Of a stretch of 32,338 nt of DNA, positions 1 to 7,910 are shown piece by piece. A program made the position numbers and the translations under genes. Each line of letters begins with the position of its first letter. Within the stretch, counting starts at the first letter, position 1. Under the pieces are notes generated by a model. It saw nothing but the letters and a program-made list of their open reading frames with translations, was not told the origin of the DNA and ran no database searches. Source of the stretch: Acidimicrobiales bacterium (GTDB lineage: Bacteria > Actinomycetota > Acidimicrobiia > Acidimicrobiales > AC-14); the NCBI GenBank assembly GCA_025463925.1, contig JAODBK010000030.1, forward strand, positions 1 to 32,338, given 5' to 3'.

Positions 1-696
1 GCTGGCCGCCCCCCCAGCGCCCCCGCCGCCCCCGCCGCCACCGCCGCCCCGGCGGCGTGACCGGCGCTTCTTGCCGACCCCGGGTGCGATCGCCTCGGCG
101 GTCGCCTCGGCGATGGCGTCGTTCATCTTCTTGCTGCTCCTGGCCGCCTTGGCGGCCTTCGCCGCCTTGGCCTTGGGCGGCGGGGCCTTCGGCACCGGCA
201 TGGGCTTCGACGACTCGGGCGATCCGATGCGCGCCTGCTGCCGCTTGGCCTCCTTCACCGCCTCGCGGCTCTTCGGCCCCCGGACCGGCGTCCGCGGCGT
301 GAAGAACCATCCGATCCCGGGCACCGGCTTGCCGCCGATCAGCCGGCCCTTGCTGAACAGCCACTCGTACTCGCCGTGGAACTCCTGGAACGAGTCGTTG
401 GACAGCACCACCGCCCCAGTGCGGTCGGCGATCTGGAGCAGGAAGCCGTCGCCCCGGCCGATGGCGCCGGCCGGCGGCGACACGATCTCGCCGGCCAGCT
501 CGGCCTCCTCGTAGGCCCGGCGCTCGGCGGCGTCGACCCGGTACTCGAACGAGGCGTCGACGACGACGATGATCTCGTCGTCGGGGTGCTCGGACCGGAA
601 GGCGCGGACCGCCTCGTCGAGCTGCGCCAGGGACGGCAGCGTCCGGCCCTCGGTGGCCAGGTTGGAGCCGTCGACGATCACCTTGCGTTGGGGCAT
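1..696 (-). CDS. NYN/PIN-fold ribonuclease-like protein (Zc3h12a-like), C-terminus cut by window edge
   Basis: The minus-strand frame is open from ATG at 696 to the window edge (232 codons, no stop), so the 3' end is missing. The N-terminus reads VIVDGSN (residues 6-12), followed by VVVDAS around D47, GRGDGFLL around D83 and VLSNDSF around D101. This spacing of acidic residues is that of NYN/PIN metal-dependent nucleases, specifically the Zc3h12a-like group, which cleave single-stranded RNA. After about residue 150 the protein becomes low-complexity: Ala/Lys/Pro-rich, then the basic run KKRRSRRR and ten consecutive glycines (bases 19-48). That tail suggests RNA binding, which is inference. 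The gene lies 60 bases downstream of kgd on the same strand and could be read from the same transcript. The fold assignment is fairly secure; the substrate is unknown. Confidence 0.8.
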   Translation of the reverse strand, partial: MPQRKVIVDGSNLATEGRTLPSLAQLDEAVRAFRSEHPDDEIIVVVDASFEYRVDAAERRAYEEAELAGEIVSPPAGAIGRGDGFLLQIADRTGAVVLSNDSFQEFHGEYEWLFSKGRLIGGKPVPGIGWFFTPRTPVRGPKSREAVKEAKRQQARIGSPESSKPMPVPKAPPPKAKAAKAAKAARSSKKMNDAIAEATAEAIAPGVGKKRRSRRRGGGGGGGGGGAGGAAS

Positions 697-756
697 TTGA
701 CCGTCAGTCAACCATCCCCCACGGCCGGAACGTGCGACCGTGATCCCGTACCCGGG

Positions 757-3700
757 TCAGGCGAGGACCCGCTCGAGCAGGTCGGCCGTCTCCTGCCCAT
801 GCACGGTTGCGCTGCCGCTGGCCGGGCTGCCCGACTCCGGCCGGGTGACCGGGCGCAGCGGGTAGTCGTCGCGCAGCAGGCGGAGGAGACGGCCCTGCAC
901 GAATGCCCACGGGCCCATGTTCTCCGGCTCCTCCTGCAACCAGACGACCTCCTCGGCCCGCTCGTAGCGGGCCAGGACGGCGGCGATCTGGCTCTCGGGC
1001 CACGGGTAGAGCTGCTCGACTCGGACGATCGCGGCCGGCGAGCCTCGCTCGTCGCGCGCCGTCATCGCGTCGTACGCCACCTTCCCGCTGCTGAGGATCA
1101 CCCGGCGCACGGTGCCGGCCCGGGTGTCGTCGATCGACGGGTCGTCGAGCACCTCGCGGAACGACCCACCCTCGAACTCGGTGACCGGCGAGCGGCTGTG
1201 GCGCGATCGCAGCAACGACTTCGGCGTGAACACCACCAACGGCTTGCGGACGTCGCGGCGCACCTGCCGGCGCAGCACGTGGAAGTACTGGGCCGCCGTC
1301 GTGGCGTTGACGATCTGCATGTTGTCCTCGGCGCTGAGCGTCAGGAACCGCTCGATGCGCGCCGACGAGTGCTCCGGGCCCTGGCCCTCGTACCCGTGCG
1401 GCAGCAGCATCACCAGACCCGACGTCTGGCCCCACTTGTCCTCGGCGGCGACGAGGAACTGGTCGATGATGATCTGCGCGCCGTTGACGAAGTCGCCGAA
1501 CTGCGCTTCCCACGCGACCAGCGCGTCCTTGTGCGCGACCGAGTAGCCGTACTCGAACCCGAGCGCGGCGTACTCCGACAACAAGGAGTCGTAGACCCAG
1601 AACTTGCCCTGCGCCGGGTCGAGGTGCGCGAGCGGCGCGTACTCCTGGCCGGTGCGGTGGTCGAACAGCACCGAGTGGCGCTGGCTGAACGTGCCGCGGC
1701 GGGTGTCCTGCCCCGACAGCCGGATGTCGTTGCCCTCGAGGAGGACCGACCCGAACGCCAATGCCTCGGCCAGCGCCCAGTCCACCTCGCCGCTCTCGTA
1801 CAGCTTCTGGCGGGTCTCGATCTGCCGCCAGAGCTTCGGGTGCACCTCGAAGCCCTCCGGCGGCGAGTGCAACGTCTGGACGACTCGGTCGAGCACGCCG
1901 CGGTCGATGCCCGTCTCGACCGGCGGCAGCACGCCGACCGCCGGCCGGGGCGGCCGGGCCTTCGCCGGTTCCGGCGGCGCCGACTGCCGGGTCTCGTCGA
2001 GCGCCGCCTGGAGCTTGGCCGAGAAGTCGTCGAGCGCCTTCTCGGCGTCCTCGATGGTGAGGTCGCCGCGGCGCACGAGCGCCTCGGTGTAGAGCTTGCG
2101 CACCGAGCGGTGGTCCTGGATCCGGCCGTACATGATCGGCTGCGTGTAACTCGGGTCGTCGCCCTCGTTGTGACCGTGCAGGCGGTAGCAGACCAGGTCG
2201 ATCACCACGTCCTTGTGGAACGCCTGCCGGAACCCGAAGGCGAGCCGCGCGACCCGCACGCACGCTTCGGGGTCGTCGCCGTTCACGTGGAAGATCGGCG
2301 CCTGCACCATCTTCGCGACATCGGTGGCGTACACCGACGAGCGCGCCGACTCCGGCGACGTGGTGAACCCGAGCTGGTTGTTGATGACGAGGTGGATCGT
2401 GCCGCCGACGCGGTAACCGCGCAGCGCCGACAAGTTGAGGGTCTCGGCGACGACGCCCTGGCCGGCGAACGCGGCGTCGCCGTGGATCAGCAGCGAGAGC
2501 ACCGAGAACGCCCCGGGATCGTTGATGAGATCCTGCTTCGCCCGCACCATCCCCTCGACGACGGGGTCGACGGCCTCGAGGTGCGACGGGTTGGCCGACA
2601 ACGTCACCGGCAGGTCGAGCCCCGAGCGGCCGACGAACTTGCCGGACGCACCGACGTGGTACTTCACGTCGCCGCTGCCCTGCGTCGTGTCGGGGTCGAT
2701 GTTGCCCTCGAACTCGTTGAAGATCTGTCGGTAGCTCTTGCCGATGATGTTGGCGAGCGTGTTCAGGCGGCCGCGGTGGGCCATCCCCATGACGGCCTCG
2801 GTCATGCCGGCCTGCGCCGACTGGTCGAGGATCTCGTCGACCATCGGGATCGCCGACTCGGCGCCTTCCAGGCCGAAGCGCTTGTGCCCGATGTACTTGG
2901 TGTTCAGGAAGCGCTCGAACGCCTCGGCGGCATTGAGCCGGTCGAGGATGTGCAGCTGCTCCTCGCGCGTGAGATCGGTCTGCACGCCTTCGACGTGCTC
3001 CTGGATCCAGCGCTTCTGATCCGGCTCCTGGATGTGCATGTACTCGACACCGATGCGGCGGCAGTACGCGTCGCGCAGCACGCCGAGGATGTCGCCGAGC
3101 GTCATCGTGTCGGTGCCGGCCAGCCCGTCGGTGAAGAACGCGCGGTCGAGGTCCCAGATCGTCAGGCCATAGGTCGCCGGGTCGAGCTCGCCGTGCATGT
3201 GCGGCTCGTGGGCGCGCAGCGGGTCGAGGTCGGCGATCAGATGACCGCGGACGCGGTACATGTTGATGAGCGTCTGGACGTGGACCTGCTTCTCGCGCTG
3301 GACCTTCTCGCCCTCGATGGGATTGATGTCGCGGTGCCAGCGGACGGGCTCGTACGGGACGCCCATGGCCCGGAAGACGTCGACGTAGAAGTCGTCCTCG
3401 CCGAGCAGCAGCTGGTGCACCCGCTTCAGGAAGAGGCCGGACTCGGCGCCCTGGATGATGCGGTGGTCGTACGTCGAGGTCAGGGTGATGACCTTCGAGA
3501 CGCCGAGGTCGGCGATCGTCATCGGGTCGGCGCCTTGCCACTCCGCCGGGAAGTCGAGGGCGCCCACGCCGATGATCGCGCCCTGACCCGGCATCAGCCG
3601 GGGCACCGAGTGGACGGTGCCGATCGTGCCCGGGTTGGTGAGGCTCACCGTCGTCCCGGCGAAGTCGTCGGGCCCGATCTTGTTGTTGCGGACCTTGCGG

Positions 3701-4395
3701 ATCATGTCCTCGTACGCCGACCAGAAGCCGCGGAAGTCGAGGGTGTCGGCGTTCTTGATGCACGGCACGAGGAGCGTGTGGCTGCCGTCGGCCTTCTCGA
3801 CGTCGACCGCCAACCCCAGCCCGACGTGCTCGTGGCGCACGACCCGCGCGTGGCCCTCGGCGTCGTGGGTGAACGACGAGTTCATGACCGGCACGTCGGC
3901 GATCGCCTTCACGACCGCGTACCCGATGAGATGGGTGAAGCTGACCTTGCCGCCGGTGGTGCGGCCGAGATAGCCGTTGATGACCTTGCGGTTGACCTCC
4001 AGCAGCCGGGCCGGCACCTGGCGGGCGCTGGTGGCGGTCGGCACCGCGAGGCTCGCCTCCATGTTGGCGACGATGCGGGCCGCGGCGCCGCGGATCGGCT
4101 CGCCCGGTGCCGCCGGCGCCGTCGCCGGAGCCGGAGCCGGCGCTTGCTGCGGCGGCACCTCGGCCGGTGCCTCGGCGGCCGGCGGCACCGCGGTCGGCCC
4201 CTTCGCCGCCGGAGGCTCGGCCGCCGGAGGCATCGTCGGCGTCACCGGCGCGCCCGCTCCATTGCTCGCGTAGTCCGCGAAGAAGTCGCGCCAACTGTCG
4301 CTGACCGACGACGGGTCCGATTGGAACTGCTCGAACATCTCGTCGACCAACCACGCGTTCGCGCCGAACGCGGTTGCCTGTGGATCGTCAGCCAC
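757..4395 (-). CDS. kgd: Multifunctional 2-oxoglutarate dehydrogenase E1/E2 (alpha-ketoglutarate decarboxylase Kgd)
   Basis: This 1212-aa protein has the actinobacterial fusion architecture. A short N-terminal segment (about residues 5-45, including SWRDFFADY) is followed by an Ala/Pro-rich linker (about 48-100), an E2-type acyltransferase domain (about 105-335) and a full thiamine-diphosphate E1 region (about 340-1212). Visible marks are YDHRIIQG near residue 311 (the E2 DHR motif in its Kgd form), the ThDP/Mg site GDAAFAGQG near 640 with INNQLGFTT near 672, and the E1 signature HNEGDDPSY near 743. The enzyme converts 2-oxoglutarate to succinyl-CoA within the 2-oxoglutarate dehydrogenase complex, or decarboxylates it, in the cytoplasmic TCA cycle. 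The start is GTG at 4395, 50 bases from a divergent gene. Length and domain order match mycobacterial Kgd, and I see no missing motif. Confidence 0.96.
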   Translation of the reverse strand: MADDPQATAFGANAWLVDEMFEQFQSDPSSVSDSWRDFFADYASNGAGAPVTPTMPPAAEPPAAKGPTAVPPAAEAPAEVPPQQAPAPAPATAPAAPGEPIRGAAARIVANMEASLAVPTATSARQVPARLLEVNRKVINGYLGRTTGGKVSFTHLIGYAVVKAIADVPVMNSSFTHDAEGHARVVRHEHVGLGLAVDVEKADGSHTLLVPCIKNADTLDFRGFWSAYEDMIRKVRNNKIGPDDFAGTTVSLTNPGTIGTVHSVPRLMPGQGAIIGVGALDFPAEWQGADPMTIADLGVSKVITLTSTYDHRIIQGAESGLFLKRVHQLLLGEDDFYVDVFRAMGVPYEPVRWHRDINPIEGEKVQREKQVHVQTLINMYRVRGHLIADLDPLRAHEPHMHGELDPATYGLTIWDLDRAFFTDGLAGTDTMTLGDILGVLRDAYCRRIGVEYMHIQEPDQKRWIQEHVEGVQTDLTREEQLHILDRLNAAEAFERFLNTKYIGHKRFGLEGAESAIPMVDEILDQSAQAGMTEAVMGMAHRGRLNTLANIIGKSYRQIFNEFEGNIDPDTTQGSGDVKYHVGASGKFVGRSGLDLPVTLSANPSHLEAVDPVVEGMVRAKQDLINDPGAFSVLSLLIHGDAAFAGQGVVAETLNLSALRGYRVGGTIHLVINNQLGFTTSPESARSSVYATDVAKMVQAPIFHVNGDDPEACVRVARLAFGFRQAFHKDVVIDLVCYRLHGHNEGDDPSYTQPIMYGRIQDHRSVRKLYTEALVRRGDLTIEDAEKALDDFSAKLQAALDETRQSAPPEPAKARPPRPAVGVLPPVETGIDRGVLDRVVQTLHSPPEGFEVHPKLWRQIETRQKLYESGEVDWALAEALAFGSVLLEGNDIRLSGQDTRRGTFSQRHSVLFDHRTGQEYAPLAHLDPAQGKFWVYDSLLSEYAALGFEYGYSVAHKDALVAWEAQFGDFVNGAQIIIDQFLVAAEDKWGQTSGLVMLLPHGYEGQGPEHSSARIERFLTLSAEDNMQIVNATTAAQYFHVLRRQVRRDVRKPLVVFTPKSLLRSRHSRSPVTEFEGGSFREVLDDPSIDDTRAGTVRRVILSSGKVAYDAMTARDERGSPAAIVRVEQLYPWPESQIAAVLARYERAEEVVWLQEEPENMGPWAFVQGRLLRLLRDDYPLRPVTRPESGSPASGSATVHGQETADLLERVLA

Positions 4396-4404
4396 GTCTG
4401 GATC

Positions 4405-4436
4405 CTACCGACCGGTCGCCGGTACCCGGCCGGTAG
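4405..4436. promoter_or_regulatory. Dyad filling the kgd / zinc-ribbon divergent spacer
   Basis: CTACCG (4405-4410) and CGGTAG (4431-4436) form an outer inverted repeat around a perfect inner palindrome, GCCGG-TAC-CCGGC (4418-4430). The structure occupies most of the 50 bases between the two GTG starts (4395 minus, 4446 plus). It could be an operator shared by both genes. In GC-rich DNA short palindromes also arise by chance, so the role is uncertain. Confidence 0.35.
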
Positions 4437-4445
4437 CCTGGCCCC

Positions 4446-5267
4446 GTGGCCTACGACGAGGCATGGACCTGTCTGTCGTGCGGCACCGGCAACGTCGGGC
4501 GAGCCTTCTGCGAGCAGTGCGGTCGGCAGCAGGGGTGGGCGAACGTCGCCACGCCGACGGCCGACGCCGCCGAACCCGACCCGTCGACCAGCCGGGGCCC
4601 GCTCATCGCGACGCTGATCGTCCTCCTGCTCGTCGGTGGGGCCGTGGTCGCGTTGGTGGCGCTGACGCGCCAGTCCTCCCAGCAGAAGGTCGCCGACCGG
4701 GCGGTCCTGAGCCCGGCCGACCTGAGTGGCGGCTGGGACCCGGCCCACCCCCCGGCCACCAACACCTTCTCCCGCGCCGAGCTCGGCCAGCAGGCCGGTG
4801 CCTGCGCCGACGCCGACGGCCCGGGCCCACCGAAGGCGTCGGCGGGTCGCGCCTTCCGCAACGGCGACCCGAAGGGCTTCGGCATCACCCGGGCCGGCTC
4901 GGCCGTCCTGGTGTACGACACCGCCGACCGGGCCCGGCGAGCGCTGGCGTACTTCGCGTCGAAGCCGTTCACCGACTGCCTTGCCAACTCGCTCCAGGAG
5001 AACGGCGGCCACGACATCATCCCGGCGCCGACGATCGAGACGCAGTCGGTCACCATGCTGCCGTCGGCCGCGGACGCGGCGTCGGTGCAGCTGCGCGCCA
5101 TCGTGCGGCTGTCGGCCGCGTCGACGGCGATCGACATGACCGTCGACGTGATCGCGTCGCAAGTCGGCCGCGCCGTCGCCATCACGTCGTTCCACAGCGA
5201 CACCGGCCCGTTCCCCGCGGCCGAGGAGACGCGCGTCGTCAACCTGGTGACGGACCGGCTGCGGTGA
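4446..5267 (+). CDS. Zinc-ribbon, single-pass membrane protein with extracytoplasmic domain
   Basis: The 273-aa protein starts at GTG 4446. An N-terminal zinc ribbon has two CxxC pairs (C9/C12 and C22/C25). A short acidic linker leads to one membrane segment (about residues 53-73, ending at R75). The remaining ~200 residues would lie outside the cell if the zinc ribbon is cytoplasmic. This domain contains two cysteines (in GACAD and TDCLA) that could form a disulfide. The arrangement recalls actinobacterial sensor-domain proteins with a PknH-like outer domain, but I cannot confirm that family. The next gene overlaps its stop codon by 4 bases (GTGA), so the two are translationally coupled. The function is not recognised. 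Confidence 0.8.
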   Translation: MAYDEAWTCLSCGTGNVGRAFCEQCGRQQGWANVATPTADAAEPDPSTSRGPLIATLIVLLLVGGAVVALVALTRQSSQQKVADRAVLSPADLSGGWDPAHPPATNTFSRAELGQQAGACADADGPGPPKASAGRAFRNGDPKGFGITRAGSAVLVYDTADRARRALAYFASKPFTDCLANSLQENGGHDIIPAPTIETQSVTMLPSAADAASVQLRAIVRLSAASTAIDMTVDVIASQVGRAVAITSFHSDTGPFPAAEETRVVNLVTDRLR

Positions 5268-5575
5268 CGGCCCGGCTCGTGCGACGGCTGGTCGTCGTGG
5301 TGTGCGTCGCCGGCATCGGCGGGATGATCGCCGGCTCCGTCGCCGACAACAACGCGGTGGCCATGACCTTCGGCCTGGTCACCGCGGCTGCCGCGCTGTG
5401 CCTGATCGTCGCGACCGCGGTCGGCGGCCGCGCACCCGGCCTCGCCGGCGAGCGGTCGGCGAGGGTCGAGCAGCTCGCCGCTGATCTCGTGGCCGGCGGC
5501 GCCGACGACGGCGCGATCCGGAGGCTCGTACGGGAATCGGTCCGCCTCGGACGTGACGTGCCAGCGGATCTTTAG
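5264..5575 (+). CDS. Small membrane protein, two predicted transmembrane segments
   Basis: The 103-aa protein starts at GTG 5264, overlapping the TGA of the upstream gene in the sequence GTGA. A basic N-terminus (RLVRR) is followed by two hydrophobic stretches (about residues 9-24 and 32-53). A hydrophilic C-terminal half (about 60-103) looks helical and contains paired arginines (RRLVRESVRLGR). I do not recognise a family. Coupling to the zinc-ribbon membrane protein suggests that the two act together at the membrane. A strong hairpin begins directly after its TAG stop, so this two-gene unit probably ends here. Confidence 0.7.
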   Translation: MTARLVRRLVVVVCVAGIGGMIAGSVADNNAVAMTFGLVTAAAALCLIVATAVGGRAPGLAGERSARVEQLAADLVAGGADDGAIRRLVRESVRLGRDVPADL

Positions 5576-5618
5576 TGCCGGGGCGGGGTGCACGGCGGAC
5601 GCACCCCTGACCCCGGCA
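5576..5618 (+). terminator. Strong stem-loop immediately after the stop codon
   Basis: TGCCGGGG (5576-5583) pairs with CCCCGGCA (5611-5618). Inside it GGGGTGC (5585-5591) pairs with GCACCCC (5601-5607), leaving a 9-base loop. That gives 15 base pairs with a small internal loop, starting one base after the TAG. No U-tract follows, as is common for actinobacterial terminators. The downstream gene on this strand starts 123 bases later. Confidence 0.6.
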
Positions 5619-5687
5619 ATTCGAACAGTCACACGCGGCCGACCCGCCGTCAAGTGCGCAGCCGTCGACCAGCCACTCACTGGAATA

Positions 5688-5729
5688 GGCCATCTGGCTC
5701 ATATCCCTCACATAAGCCGCCAGATGACC
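5688..5729. promoter_or_regulatory. Inverted repeat upstream of the 76-aa zinc-ribbon-like gene
   Basis: CATCTGGC (5691-5698) is mirrored by GCCAGATG (5719-5726). The symmetry extends outward through GG/CC after one mismatch (5688-5689 and 5728-5729). The 20-base spacer (5699-5718) is unusually A/T-rich for this genome. The element ends 12 bases before the GTG start at 5742, a position suited to an operator or a 5'-UTR hairpin. The rest of 5619-5741 shows nothing I can name. Confidence 0.4.
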
Positions 5730-5741
5730 GATCATTGATGG

Positions 5742-5972
5742 GTGGCAGCAACGAAGCAGTCGACGTTCACGAGCCGCGCCGTCTCCCGGGTCGTCGAAGC
5801 CGGGAACTCGGCCATTTGCGCCGAGTGCCAGACCCCGGTGAAGTTCACGGCCAAGATCAAGGCCCGCCAGGTCATCGCCAACGTCTATGTCGACGGCCGG
5901 TGGGACCGGGTCGAGCACTACCACGAGGAGTGCTACGACCAGGCCGGTCAGCCGTACGGCGGCGCCGACTGA
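5742..5972 (+). CDS. Small zinc-ribbon-like protein (76 aa)
   Basis: Start is GTG 5742; the nearby ATG at 5738 is out of frame. The protein has CAEC (C26/C29) and, about 30 residues later, HYHEEC (H59/H61 and C64). This makes a plausible Cx2C...HxxC zinc site. Between the two halves is a basic, beta-prone segment (KFTAKIKARQVIANVYVDG). The N-terminus is Ser/Thr/Arg-rich. No catalytic domain is visible, and I do not recognise a named family. Small single-zinc proteins of this shape often bind nucleic acid or serve as structural adaptors, which is inference only. The gene stands alone, with its own upstream inverted repeat, and converges on gmd 22 bases away. Confidence 0.7.
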   Translation: MAATKQSTFTSRAVSRVVEAGNSAICAECQTPVKFTAKIKARQVIANVYVDGRWDRVEHYHEECYDQAGQPYGGAD

Positions 5973-5994
5973 GATTCGGGCACCACCGGCGCGG

Positions 5995-6987
5995 TCACTG
6001 AACCTGCCGGGCCTTGCGGGCTTCGACCTCGAGGTCGTGGTCGACCATCATCTTGATCAGCGTCGGGAAGTCGACGGTCGGCTGCCAGCCCAGCACCTCG
6101 CGGGCCTTGGACGCGTCGCCGATCAGCAGGTCGACCTCGGCCGGGCGGGTGAAGCGCGGATCGGTCTGCACCAGCGCCTGCCAGTCGTCGATCCCCGCCG
6201 CCTGGAACGCCGCCTCGAGCAGGTCGCGAATGGTGTGCGTCTCGCCGGTGGCGACGACGTAGTCACCCGGCTCGTCCTGCTGCACCATGCGCCACATCGC
6301 CTCGACGTAGTCGCCGGCGTACCCCCAGTCCCGTGACGCCTCGAGGTTCCCGAGGGTCAGCGTGTCCTGCAGACCCAGCTTGATGCGCGCCACCGCGTTG
6401 GTCACCTTGCGGGTGACGAACTCGAGGCCCCGACGAAACCCCTCGTGGTTGAAGAGGATGCCGCTCGACGCGTGGAGGCCGTAGGACTCGCGGTAGTTCA
6501 GCGTCGTGTAGTGCCCGAACACCTTCGCGGTGCCGTACGGCGAGCGCGGGTGGAACGGCGTCATCTCGTTCTGTGGCGTCTCGCGGACCTTGCCGAACAT
6601 CTCCGACGACGACGCCTGGTAGAAGCGAATGCGGTTGTCCTGCGTCCCGCCGACGACGCGGATCGCCTCGAGCATGCGGAGCACGCCGACACCGGTGATG
6701 TCGGCGGTGAGCTCGGGCTGGCGGAACGAAAGGGCGACGAAGCTGATCGCGCCGAGGTTGTAGACCTCGTCGGGCTGCACCTGCTCCACCACGCCGATGA
6801 GCGACGAGAGGTCCTGCAGGTCGCCTTCGACGATCTCGAGCTCGGGGGTCTCATCCTGGAGGATGTGGATCTTCGGGTTGTTCTGGCCGCGCACCATCCC
6901 GTACACGTCGTAGCCCTTGCCGACGAGCAGTTGCGCTAGGTGCCGGCCGTCCTGTCCGGTGATGCCGGTGATGAGCGCCCTGGGCAT
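5995..6987 (-). CDS. gmd: GDP-mannose 4,6-dehydratase
   Basis: The 330-aa protein is an extended short-chain dehydrogenase. It has the Rossmann motif GITGQDG (residues 8-14), the family-specific SSSEMFGKV, the catalytic pair Y151/K155 in SPYGTAK, and [15 protein letters not shown] and [13 protein letters not shown] typical of GMD. It converts GDP-mannose to GDP-4-keto-6-deoxymannose in the cytoplasm, the branch point to GDP-fucose, GDP-rhamnose and related sugars of surface glycans. Start is ATG 6987. No epimerase/reductase partner (fcl or rmd) or glycosyltransferase is within the window, so the final sugar cannot be told. It is slightly shorter than the usual ~345-370 aa but carries all motifs. 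Confidence 0.95.
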   Translation of the reverse strand: MPRALITGITGQDGRHLAQLLVGKGYDVYGMVRGQNNPKIHILQDETPELEIVEGDLQDLSSLIGVVEQVQPDEVYNLGAISFVALSFRQPELTADITGVGVLRMLEAIRVVGGTQDNRIRFYQASSSEMFGKVRETPQNEMTPFHPRSPYGTAKVFGHYTTLNYRESYGLHASSGILFNHEGFRRGLEFVTRKVTNAVARIKLGLQDTLTLGNLEASRDWGYAGDYVEAMWRMVQQDEPGDYVVATGETHTIRDLLEAAFQAAGIDDWQALVQTDPRFTRPAEVDLLIGDASKAREVLGWQPTVDFPTLIKMMVDHDLEVEARKARQVQ

Positions 6988-7013
6988 GGTCCGGAGGGTA
7001 GCCGAGCAAGAAA

Positions 7014-7025
7014 TTCCTCAAGGAA
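7014..7025. promoter_or_regulatory. Short palindrome in the gmd / histidine kinase divergent spacer
   Basis: TTCCT-CA-AGGAA is a 12-base palindrome inside a locally A/T-rich patch (about 7009-7025) of an otherwise GC-rich 65-base divergent spacer. It lies 27 bases upstream of gmd and 28 bases upstream of the kinase start. It may be part of the shared promoter or operator region. It is short, so confidence is low. Confidence 0.3.
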
Positions 7026-7052
7026 GTCGCCGTCCGTGCCGATACGCGGGTC

Positions 7053-7892
7053 ATGGCCGACTCGACGCTGGACGACGAGGTCTTCCTCCGCGGCCTCGTC
7101 GGGCTGGTCGAGGCGCAGGCGGCGCAGCTCGACAGCTTGCGCGGTGCGCTGAGCACGCTCGAAGGCCGCGTCGCGTTGCGAGCCGAGGTCGACCGTCTCC
7201 TCGCCCACGAGCTCCGGAGCCCGCTCGCCGTCGTGATCGGCGGGCTCCAGACCCTGCTCGACGACGAACTCGATCCGGCGATGCGGCACGAACTCGCGGT
7301 GCGGGCGCTGGCGCAGGCGACCCAGCTCGGCGACATGCTCGACGACATGCTGGCGCCGGCCGACGTCGAGAGCGGGCCGCTGTTCGCCCGCACCAGGGTC
7401 CGCAGCGTCTCGCTGGTGCAACTCCTCGACCAAGCGGCCAACGCCGTCCCGCACCTCCGGACGCTCGGCCGGCTGGCCGTCGAAACCGACCGCCACGTCC
7501 AGATCTCGACCGCGCCGTCCCGCTTCGTCGCCATCGTCGTGAACCTGCTGGAGAACGCCGCCAAATACGGGGCCGGCGGCCGGGTGACGCTGCGGGCCCG
7601 CGTCGAGGACACCGGCGTCGTCGTCGAGGTGCTCGACGAGGGACCCGGCCTCGACGGTGTGCCGCCGGAGGTGCTGTTCCAGGCGTTCTCCCGCGGCCGC
7701 CATCCCGGCGAGGCCCCGGGCCACGGCATCGGCCTGTACATGGTGCGGATGCTCGCCCGCTCGCTCGGCGGCGACGTCACCATCGACGACCGGCCCGAGG
7801 GTGGCACGGTGGTGCAGGTGACGCTGCCCCAACGCCGCGACGAGGACGCCGCGGTCGCGGCGCGCCAGCGCTCGAAGGACATCTGCCGGTAG
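7053..7892 (+). CDS. Soluble sensor histidine kinase
   Basis: The 279-aa protein starts at ATG 7053. A short helical N-terminus (about residues 10-40) leads into a HisKA dimerisation/phosphoacceptor helix with H52 in the H-box LLAHELRSPLAVVIG. The ATPase domain has the N-box NLLENAAKYG (near 163), G1 DEGPGLDG (near 195) and G2 GHGIGLYM (near 224), all intact. There is no transmembrane segment and no PAS or GAF domain, so the input must come from a partner or from the short N-terminal helix. No response regulator is adjacent. The next gene begins 18 bases downstream and the following two are equally close, so the kinase heads an apparent four-gene operon. Its signal is unknown. Confidence 0.9.
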   Translation: MADSTLDDEVFLRGLVGLVEAQAAQLDSLRGALSTLEGRVALRAEVDRLLAHELRSPLAVVIGGLQTLLDDELDPAMRHELAVRALAQATQLGDMLDDMLAPADVESGPLFARTRVRSVSLVQLLDQAANAVPHLRTLGRLAVETDRHVQISTAPSRFVAIVVNLLENAAKYGAGGRVTLRARVEDTGVVVEVLDEGPGLDGVPPEVLFQAFSRGRHPGEAPGHGIGLYMVRMLARSLGGDVTIDDRPEGGTVVQVTLPQRRDEDAAVAARQRSKDICR

Positions 7893-7910
7893 TCGTCAAA
7901 CTGAAGGTGC

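Noticed and set aside
19-59. CCG/GCC-rich run looking like a microsatellite or repeat array
   Set aside because: It is the coding sequence for a basic and poly-glycine tail; no regular repeat unit with spacers is present, so it is not a CRISPR or tandem array.
704-4354. Second long minus-strand frame within kgd
   Set aside because: Shifted reading of the same gene, Arg/Pro-rich and without motifs; high G+C removes stop codons in all frames.
376-4617. Plus-strand open frame of 1413 codons antisense to kgd and running into the next gene
   Set aside because: It is the mirror of the kgd coding strand in GC-rich DNA. The translation is Arg/Val/Asp-rich with no domain, while the minus strand encodes a full Kgd.
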